A stretch of DNA of 64,000 nucleotides, from positions 1 to 64,000 of the forward strand of contig JAWCLZ010000004.1 in assembly GCA_038850275.1 (NCBI GenBank), written 5' to 3'. Positions 57,997 to 64,000 of the stretch are shown here, in pieces (the first letter of the stretch is position 1; each line of letters starts with the position of its first letter). A model generated the notes under the pieces. It saw only the letters and a program-made list of their open reading frames with translations. It was not told where the DNA came from and made no database searches. The stretch is from JAWCLZ01 sp038850275. GTDB lineage: Archaea > Halobacteriota > JAWCLZ01. The position numbers and the translations under genes were made by a program.

Positions 57997-58815
57997 ATGT
58001 TTTTATTCTACCTTGATATATTTATTATTCAAAACTGGAGGGAACTAGAAGTTAAGCGCATTGCCCTAATTACGGAGAATTTTGCATTCTACCAGACATT
58101 GGTAGCTGAAATGCGCTCCCGTGGATTGAATTTCATTGCTCTTTCTCCAGAGGAAGCTATTCCCCCCAGTGTAGGTGCTATTATCACTACAGAAGATGAG
58201 GTAGATAAGATAGATTTTGATGAAAGCAAAATCGTGGTCGCGAAGAAACCCCGCGTGGCAATCGATAGAGCTCTGCAATTACTCCGTGGAAAGCGCAAGT
58301 ATAGAGAGATCATCATTGGAATAGACCCAGGCAAGCGGCCTGGGATAGCTGTACTAGGCGATGGCACAGTAATCGCAGTTCATCAAACTTCCTCGAGTGA
58401 AGTTTATGAAGTGGTTAAGCAAATCATTAATGAATATCACGCGGATCAATTTATAATAAAAATTGGGCATGGAGCTAGGTTGATTCGGAATCAAATTATC
58501 AATTCACTCATCGATTTAGAGCTTCGCATAGAATTAGTGGATGAAAATGGCACAACTCCTCGCTTGGGTAAAGGTGTACATGGGTCTCAAATTTCGGATA
58601 TCGTGGCAGCGATCAACATTGCTAAGCTGAAGGGTGAAATAATTGGAAGGCAAAATATAGAGCCAAGCCTGGGCGAGGTGAAGGAAATTCAAGTGCTGAG
58701 TAGAGAGCTAACCAATGGCAGAGCCACGATATCGATGCAGTTAGCTAGAAAAGTAGCTAAAGGAGAACTCACCATCTACGAGGCAATTGAGAGATATAAT
58801 AAAGATAAAAAATAA
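57997..58815 (+). CDS. RNase H/RuvC-fold hypothetical protein
   Basis: 272 residues. The second half begins with an RNase H-like first strand, REIIIGIDPGKRPGIAVLGD, and continues FIIKIGHGARLIRNQIINSL and VDENGTTPRLGKGVHGSQIS, with conserved acidic residues for metals (Asp in GIDPG, Glu/Asp in LVDENG, Asp in SDIVAA). The N-terminal 90 residues form another alpha/beta domain (VKRIALITENFAFYQTLVAE). This family is archaeal and uncharacterised; a nuclease role is an inference from the fold. A GGAGGG ribosome binding site lies at 58040, downstream of the only ATG (57997). Confidence 0.7.
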   Translation: MFLFYLDIFIIQNWRELEVKRIALITENFAFYQTLVAEMRSRGLNFIALSPEEAIPPSVGAIITTEDEVDKIDFDESKIVVAKKPRVAIDRALQLLRGKRKYREIIIGIDPGKRPGIAVLGDGTVIAVHQTSSSEVYEVVKQIINEYHADQFIIKIGHGARLIRNQIINSLIDLELRIELVDENGTTPRLGKGVHGSQISDIVAAINIAKLKGEIIGRQNIEPSLGEVKEIQVLSRELTNGRATISMQLARKVAKGELTIYEAIERYNKDKK

Positions 58816-58859
58816 ATAAAAAATAAAATTAAACGAAAAATCGAGAAAAAATTATTACT

Positions 58860-60056
58860 TCATAAATTAATAAATTGCTTCCTAGCGGTTTCCTCAGCTT
58901 TTTTCAAAACCTCTCTAATAGGTATACCTAGAGAGCGCGAGAGCTTTTTTGCATCCTCAAACTCTGCAGCGATGTTCAATATCCTCCCATTTAAATCCCT
59001 TGCAATCTTAACCCGCAATTCTTGCTTCACAACTCCAAAGTCAACCTCGATCTTCTTAATCTCCCTGTTGGCAATTAATCTATGATGCACTGGTATATAC
59101 CTAATACCCAGCGATCCAGTTTCCTCAATCATTTTCCTAGCAAGCCTAGAGCTATCACTCGGCTTTGCAATCACCTGTATTACGTGACCACTCCTCCCCT
59201 TCTTCATCACCGCTGGGATAATAGCTACATCTAGAGCTCCTGCTGTTAGCAATTCCTCTATCAAATTCCCTAAAATTTGACCAGTGGTGTCATCGACATT
59301 AGTCTCAAGCACTTCAACTTCATCCCTGATCAAAGCCTCATCGATCTCCCCAATTGCAATCCTCAATACATTTGAGACTTCGAAATCAGCATGACCAGCG
59401 CCATATCCAACTTTTTCCACCTTAAACTGCGGATAGAAGTCCTCGCATATATCAGTTAAATATGCGAGAATAGCAGCTCCAGTGGGCGTTAAAAGCTCAG
59501 CTTCAACCGGCCCACCCTTGAATTTTAAATTATACCCCTGCAGGATCTCCAGCGTGGCAGGCGCGGGCACAGGAAGTGAACCGTGAAATGTTTTCACTAT
59601 TCCACCTCCCACTGAAATTGGCAAGCAATATACCTTGCATTTATCCAAATTTAGATCGCGATAGGCAACGCAAGCCCCAATCACATCTGCTATTGCATCT
59701 GCAGCGCCAATCTCGTGGAAATGCAGATCTTGCTTCGCCACGTTATGTATTTTAGCCTCAGCGCTCGCTAGGATATCAAATATAGCTAGGGCATCTGATA
59801 TTACAGCTTCATCTAGCTGGGAATTTTTTATCTCCTCAATCATCTCAAGATATCTTACAATCTTCCTCTCGCTCAAAACTGCCACTTTAGTTGCAGAGAT
59901 ACCTCTTTTCACAACCTTTTCCAATTGGACGCTTACCCCAGCTATGCTCTCCATCGCATTCTTAACCTTTTCACGATCTGCACCTAAGTCTAATAATGCA
60001 GCTATTATCATATCCCCTGAAGCGCCGCAGAATGGCTCAAATACAGCTGCTTTCAT
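58860..60056 (-). CDS. larC: Nickel-pincer cofactor chelatase LarC family
   Basis: 398 residues in a single frame. The N-terminus AAVFEPFCGASGDMIIAALL and the DLHFHEIGAADAIADVIGAC region (metal ligands) are typical, then GSLPVPAPATLEILQGYNLK, ETNVDDTTGQILGNLIEELL and QVIAKPSDSSRLARKMIEET. LarC inserts nickel in the NPN cofactor of lactate racemase-type enzymes in a CTP-dependent step. Related larB/larE genes are not in the window. Confidence 0.9.
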   Translation of the reverse strand: MKAAVFEPFCGASGDMIIAALLDLGADREKVKNAMESIAGVSVQLEKVVKRGISATKVAVLSERKIVRYLEMIEEIKNSQLDEAVISDALAIFDILASAEAKIHNVAKQDLHFHEIGAADAIADVIGACVAYRDLNLDKCKVYCLPISVGGGIVKTFHGSLPVPAPATLEILQGYNLKFKGGPVEAELLTPTGAAILAYLTDICEDFYPQFKVEKVGYGAGHADFEVSNVLRIAIGEIDEALIRDEVEVLETNVDDTTGQILGNLIEELLTAGALDVAIIPAVMKKGRSGHVIQVIAKPSDSSRLARKMIEETGSLGIRYIPVHHRLIANREIKKIEVDFGVVKQELRVKIARDLNGRILNIAAEFEDAKKLSRSLGIPIREVLKKAEETARKQFINL

Positions 60057-60127
60057 TCATCACACTCCTTGATAGCAACCCTTAATTATTAGGCAAACTA
60101 AATATTTTAAATCATGTATAGGAAGGG

Positions 60128-62359
60128 ATGCGCTTGACCGAGGTTGTGCTGCTGAAGGTTGCCAAGGCCTATCCAAATGACTCAGGCAGAGGAATCGCTA
60201 GACTCGATCCAACCACGCTTATACTTCTAAAGCTCTCCCCAGGGGATATAGTGGAGCTCGAGGGGAAGAAGAAGACTGCTGCAAAGGTATGGAGAGCGGA
60301 TAAGCAAGACTGGGGACAGGAATTGATTCGAATCGATGGCTACACAAGGCAAAACGCAGGAGTGGGGATAGGCGATAGAGTCAAGGTTAGAAAGGCGGAA
60401 GCTGTTGAAGCAACTAGAATCGTGCTAGCGCCACCTGAGGGGACCTCGGTGCAATTCGGAAGCACTGCGGAGGATATGATCAAGCATCAAATTTTAAAAA
60501 GACCAATTGTGCAGGGAGATATAGTCCCAGTTTTCAGCTCAATGGCAAATCCATTCATGGGTAGAATGCTCACAGGGCAGCCCATACCTCTGGTGGCTGT
60601 GAATACCCATCCAAGTGGTGTGATCATTGTTACGGAGCAGACTGAGATTGAAATAAGAGAAAAACCAGTTAGGGGCTATGAATCAATAAAAGCAACAGGC
60701 ATAACCTATGAAGACATCGGAGGACTTAAAAACGAGGTGCAGAGAGTGCGTGAGATGATCGAGCTCCCAATGAAGCACCCTGAGATATTCCAAAAACTAG
60801 GAATAGAGCCCCCCAAAGGAGTACTCCTCTACGGCCCCCCAGGCACTGGTAAAACCCTTCTAGCAAAGGCAGTGGCAAATGAATCAGGGGCGAATTTTTA
60901 TGCAATCGCAGGACCAGAGATAATGTCAAAGTACTATGGCGAGAGCGAACAGCGCCTCCGCGAGGTCTTTGAGGAGGCAAGGGAAAATGCTCCCTCAATA
61001 ATATTCATAGATGAACTTGATTCAATCGCGCCCAAGCGAGAAGAAGTAACTGGAGAAGTGGAGAGGAGAGTGGTTGCCCAGCTTTTAACGAATATGGATG
61101 GACTTGAAGAAAGAGGTCAGGTAATTGTAATTGGAGCAACCAATAGATTGAATGCCATAGACCCTGCGCTTCGAAGACCAGGGAGATTCGACCGTGAAAT
61201 CGAAATAGGCGTGCCAGATTGCAATGCTAGATATGAGATTCTCCAAATACACACCCGCGGAATGCCACTTGCTGAAGATGTTAACCTCCACGATCTAGCA
61301 GCGCGCACCCATGGCTTTGTGGGAGCAGATATAAATGCACTTTGTAAGGAAGCAGCAATGAAAGCACTTAGGAGATACCTCCCAGAGATCGACTTAGAAG
61401 AGGAAGTCATACCTCAGGAAATACTAGATAAAATGCGCGTTACAGCAGAGGATTTCAACGCAGCTCTAAAAGAAATAGAACCAAGCGCTATGCGCGAGGT
61501 ATTGGTTGAGGTAAGCGATGTGAAGTGGAGTGATGTGGGTGGATTGGATAAAGCCAAGCAAGAGATCATAGAAGCAGTGGAGTGGCCGCTAAAGTATCCA
61601 GAGAGATTCAGAGTAATGGGCATAAAGCCACCCAAGGGTATATTGCTATTTGGACCCCCTGGCACTGGCAAGACTTTGATTGGCAAGGCAATTGCAAATG
61701 AATGCGAAGCCAACTTCATTCACGTTCGCGGTCCAGAATTGCTTTCAAAATGGGTTGGAGAAAGTGAAAAAGCAGTGAGGGAGATCTTTAGAAGAGCAAG
61801 ACAAGTTGCACCAGCTATAATATTCTTCGATGAACTTGATGCAATCGCGCCAATCAGGGGAGCTGAAGAAGGCCATAGAGTTGCAGAGAGAGTAGTGAAT
61901 CAATTGTTAACTGAGATGGATGGCCTTGAAGAACTTCAAAACATCGTTGTTATAGGCGCAACAAATCGCCCGGATATCCTAGACCCCGCGCTCCTTAGAG
62001 CGGGTCGCTTTGATAGACTTGTACTGGTGAGAGCACCCACGAAGCAGGGCAGGGTTGAGATCTTCAAGATCCATACTCGCAACATGCCACTGGGCGAGGA
62101 TGTGAATTTGGAAGAGCTCGCTGATTTAACCGAGGGATACGTTGGCGCTGATATTACAGCACTCTGCCGCGAGGCAGCTATGCTTGCACTGCGTGAAAAT
62201 CCCAATGCGAAATCAGTGGACATGAGGCACTTCCGCGAAGCGCTTAAGAAGGTTAAGCCAAGTATAGATGAGCATATAATGAGCTACTACGAGCGCATTG
62301 AAGAAAGATTTAAACCAGGCGCGCCTAGGGAGACAAAGAGCTACGTAGAATATCGATGA
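60128..62359 (+). CDS. cdc48: CDC48/VCP-type AAA+ ATPase
   Basis: 743 residues. A Cdc48 N-domain (residues ~1-180: RLDPTTLILLKLSPGDIVEL) is followed by two AAA domains. D1 has Walker A GPPGTGKT at 236-243 and Walker B IIFIDELDSIAPKREEV. D2 has Walker A GPPGTGKT at 509-516, Walker B IIFFDELDAIAPIRG and arginine-finger region DPALLRAGRFDRL. It unfolds proteins for the proteasome. It is alone on its strand, with the LarC gene divergent. Confidence 0.96.
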   Translation: MRLTEVVLLKVAKAYPNDSGRGIARLDPTTLILLKLSPGDIVELEGKKKTAAKVWRADKQDWGQELIRIDGYTRQNAGVGIGDRVKVRKAEAVEATRIVLAPPEGTSVQFGSTAEDMIKHQILKRPIVQGDIVPVFSSMANPFMGRMLTGQPIPLVAVNTHPSGVIIVTEQTEIEIREKPVRGYESIKATGITYEDIGGLKNEVQRVREMIELPMKHPEIFQKLGIEPPKGVLLYGPPGTGKTLLAKAVANESGANFYAIAGPEIMSKYYGESEQRLREVFEEARENAPSIIFIDELDSIAPKREEVTGEVERRVVAQLLTNMDGLEERGQVIVIGATNRLNAIDPALRRPGRFDREIEIGVPDCNARYEILQIHTRGMPLAEDVNLHDLAARTHGFVGADINALCKEAAMKALRRYLPEIDLEEEVIPQEILDKMRVTAEDFNAALKEIEPSAMREVLVEVSDVKWSDVGGLDKAKQEIIEAVEWPLKYPERFRVMGIKPPKGILLFGPPGTGKTLIGKAIANECEANFIHVRGPELLSKWVGESEKAVREIFRRARQVAPAIIFFDELDAIAPIRGAEEGHRVAERVVNQLLTEMDGLEELQNIVVIGATNRPDILDPALLRAGRFDRLVLVRAPTKQGRVEIFKIHTRNMPLGEDVNLEELADLTEGYVGADITALCREAAMLALRENPNAKSVDMRHFREALKKVKPSIDEHIMSYYERIEERFKPGAPRETKSYVEYR

Positions 62360-62370
62360 ATTTCCTCTAT

Positions 62371-62775
62371 TTATTTTTTGAAGAAAAGCCAGCTATTTTC
62401 GCCCGCCTTTGGATATCTCAATAGCACATATATTCCATTTAAGATCCTACCGTGGAGTGCAACCTCTATTTTTCCACTCTCTCTTTTGATCAATTCAAAC
62501 TCACCTCTATCCCAGATCTCCACCTTGCCAGCTCCATATAATCCCTCTGGAATTATACCCTCAAAGTCAGCGTACTCCAGAGGATGGTCTTCAACTTGAA
62601 TTGCAAGGCGCTTCACACCCTTTTCCACAGGCGGCTCTTTAGGCACAGCCCAACTCTTTAGCACGCCATCCAAGCTAAGCCTGAGATCCCAGTGGAGATT
62701 CCTAGCAGCGTGCTTCTGCACCACAAAAATCCTATGAGGAATCGAGCTATTCAGCTCAAAATCCTCTGTTGGCAT
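62371..62775 (-). CDS. LigD-type 3'-phosphoesterase domain protein
   Basis: 134 residues covering only the DNA polymerase-ligase N-terminal (phosphoesterase) domain: FVVQKHAARNLHWDLRLSLD with the catalytic His and Asp, AVPKEPPVEKGVKRLAIQVE-DHPLEYADFEGIIPEGLYGAG and EVALHGRILNGIYVLLRY. In bacteria it is part of LigD; in archaea it occurs alone and trims 3' ends in end joining. It converges on cdc48. Confidence 0.9.
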   Translation of the reverse strand: MPTEDFELNSSIPHRIFVVQKHAARNLHWDLRLSLDGVLKSWAVPKEPPVEKGVKRLAIQVEDHPLEYADFEGIIPEGLYGAGKVEIWDRGEFELIKRESGKIEVALHGRILNGIYVLLRYPKAGENSWLFFKK

Positions 62776-62835
62776 ATAGCAATTTATCTTCCTCGCTATA
62801 GATAGCTGCTTCGCTTCAAAATATTCCTTTAATGC

Positions 62836-63327
62836 TTATATTCTCACAACTTTTATGGCTTTCTCATTAATGTAATCTATGAACCCATTCGCAGTTACCT
62901 CTAATTTTAAATAGCCCTCATTTTGATTTTCCTCAAGCACAGGTACTTGGATCCACTCTGAGGCATCGTTAAAGATCACTGTGCCATAGCTGCTGGTTTT
63001 ACCTGAAGCAGCAGCTCCCAAGCCAGAGATCGTAACGCTCGCGCCATCCACTGGCTTGCCATTGGCATCGATTACCTTGATCTTAGTAGCACCTGTAATA
63101 TTCGCAGCCTTTCTATTCCCACCACCTGCATCTATGGCAATTAAATTACCATTATGGCCATTTGCTTTTTCAACAATCGCAGAGAGCACTCTAGGTGGCT
63201 TAAATTGTCCCATTGCAGTTATCATAGCTGCTAATCCAACGATGCCAATTACCAACATAACGATTAGCATAACAGGCAATCCCTCTACGCTTCCCCTCTC
63301 GCTAGAAACTAAACTCATTTTTTTCAC
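62836..63327 (-). CDS. Type IV pilin-like protein with Ig-like C-terminal domain
   Basis: 163 residues. A short N-terminal leader with a basic and Ser-rich start (MKKMSLVSSERGSVEG) is followed by a long hydrophobic helix (LPVMLIVMLVIGIVGLAAMI). A beta-rich domain comes after (KIKVIDANGKPVDGASVTIS, then YGTVIFNDASEWIQVPVL), which resembles carboxypeptidase-regulatory-like or Big domains. Archaeal prepilins use a short positively charged leader and a hydrophobic helix; a clear class III cleavage motif is not certain here. Confidence 0.65.
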   Translation of the reverse strand: MKKMSLVSSERGSVEGLPVMLIVMLVIGIVGLAAMITAMGQFKPPRVLSAIVEKANGHNGNLIAIDAGGGNRKAANITGATKIKVIDANGKPVDGASVTISGLGAAASGKTSSYGTVIFNDASEWIQVPVLEENQNEGYLKLEVTANGFIDYINEKAIKVVRI

Positions 63328-63388
63328 CTTAATGCAATTTTTTAAATTGCAAAAAAGTGTTAAAAAATATAAATGTTTCGCTTTACCT

Positions 63389-64000
63389 CTACTGCTTCAC
63401 TCCATCTGCATAGATCAAAGCCGCGGATCTATCAGCGAAAACGATCCAGAATGGCGATATGATACCTGAGATCACCCAGCCTATGAATGGCAAGCTGCCT
63501 ATTGCTCCTATGATCAGAGCGGAGATGAAAATCACCACCAACCAGATCAAGTATTTTCCAAATCCTATGTTGTTTATCAGCTTCCAGATTTCTCCAAAGG
63601 CAAAGGCTTTTCCTAAGCTATTGTTTTTAACCATGTGCACAATACCCATTGCCATGATTATTACTACTAAAAAGAGCAGTAAAATGCCAATTATTACAAA
63701 TAGAGCGCCAGCTCCAACCGCTGGCCTTGGAGGGATAAACATGAAGCCCATGCCGGCGAAGATAATTGCAAGTGGAATAATCATATATATAATACCAGCT
63801 ATCCCAATCTTTAGCCCTTGAATCCAAAGCTTAACATAATCACCTAGAACAGGCAGTTTTTTCTCCCCAGGGGAAGTGCGAATTACCTCCCAGCCGTAGC
63901 CAAGCACAATGAAATTAATAATTGGGATTATGCTCAGCACAATGAGTATCAAAAGATTACCAGCGTTCTCAAGCAATTGCTTGGTATATTCTATCGAATT
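63389..64000 (-). CDS. DUF4013 membrane protein, N-terminus cut by the window edge
   Basis: The frame is open to the right end of the window (NSIEYTKQLLENAGNLLILI), so the true start lies beyond 64000. Four to five hydrophobic segments and the terminal VISGIISPFWIVFADRSAAL-IYADGVKQ are typical of archaeal DUF4013 membrane proteins. Function unknown. It is upstream of the pilin-like gene by about 60 bases. Confidence 0.75.
   Translation of the reverse strand, partial: NSIEYTKQLLENAGNLLILIVLSIIPIINFIVLGYGWEVIRTSPGEKKLPVLGDYVKLWIQGLKIGIAGIIYMIIPLAIIFAGMGFMFIPPRPAVGAGALFVIIGILLLFLVVIIMAMGIVHMVKNNSLGKAFAFGEIWKLINNIGFGKYLIWLVVIFISALIIGAIGSLPFIGWVISGIISPFWIVFADRSAALIYADGVKQ

Overview
The window is archaeal, from a euryarchaeote of methanogen-type or reverse-methanogenesis metabolism. 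The evidence is an archaeal translation/transcription set (S13-S4-S11-RNA polymerase subunit D, Nmd3, Thg1, DUF424, pyruvoyl arginine decarboxylase, UbiA lipid-type prenyltransferase, CDC48) together with formylmethanofuran:tetrahydromethanopterin formyltransferase (Ftr), two heterodisulfide-reductase HdrC-HdrB pairs and a four-subunit pyruvate:ferredoxin oxidoreductase. RNA polymerase subunit D carries two 4Fe-4S motifs. Bases look AT-rich. A run of ten Ns marks a draft assembly. Exact lineage (Archaeoglobi-, ANME-1/Syntropharchaeia- or other methanogen-related) cannot be settled by eye.

Layout. 1-4.5 kb: end of pcm, then a membrane-anchored winged-helix protein and a MacB-like ABC export operon. 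4.5-11 kb (minus strand): HAD hydrolase, pyrF, ftr, and an operon of two tandem-CBS proteins followed by porG-porD-porA-porB. 11-16.4 kb: rimI, nmd3, a DUF424 gene, a decayed stretch, a tRNA-Leu with a D-loop insertion that looks like an intron, and rpoD-rps11-rps4-rps13. 16.7-25.2 kb: a frameshifted zinc ribbon, citramalate synthase, radical SAM + YjbQ, arginine decarboxylase, tautomerase, MarC, TraB, a site-2 protease, PRC-barrel and Thg1. 25.2-29.4 kb is an accessory region: a 76-nt hairpin, a winged-helix gene containing the N gap, two ribbon-helix-helix-like paralogs sharing near-identical blocks, a HAD protein with permuted motif order, and an intact plus a broken copy of one regulator. 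29.5-36 kb: FAD dehydrogenase, S-adenosylhomocysteine hydrolase, kinase-like protein, UbiA. 36.6-40.1 kb: hdrCB twice, with a Cys-rich unknown gene between. 40.3-45.6 kb: HerA-type ATPase divergent from a TadA/TadC-like secretion pair. 45.7-48.7 kb: tRNA-Ala, a radical SAM protein and two thoroughly decayed genes (histone-deacetylase family; Fe-S protein). 48.7-64 kb: cyclophilin-like protein, panE, mpg, tRNA-Ala and tRNA-Ile, AMMECR1, B12-radical SAM, feoB with an upstream DtxR-FeoA regulator and its probable operator, larC, cdc48, a LigD-type phosphoesterase, a pilin-like protein and a DUF4013 protein cut by the window end.

The genes give a picture of acetyl-CoA/pyruvate interconversion (Por) with CBS sensors encoded in the same operon, C1 transfer (Ftr), thiol/disulfide electron transfer (HdrBC without HdrA), isoleucine synthesis through citramalate and regulated iron uptake. 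The most unusual features are the tRNA-Leu D-loop intron, an hdrC with no standard start codon, the recombining paralog pair at 25.8-27.0 kb, and the high density of gene remnants in spaces that look empty at first sight.
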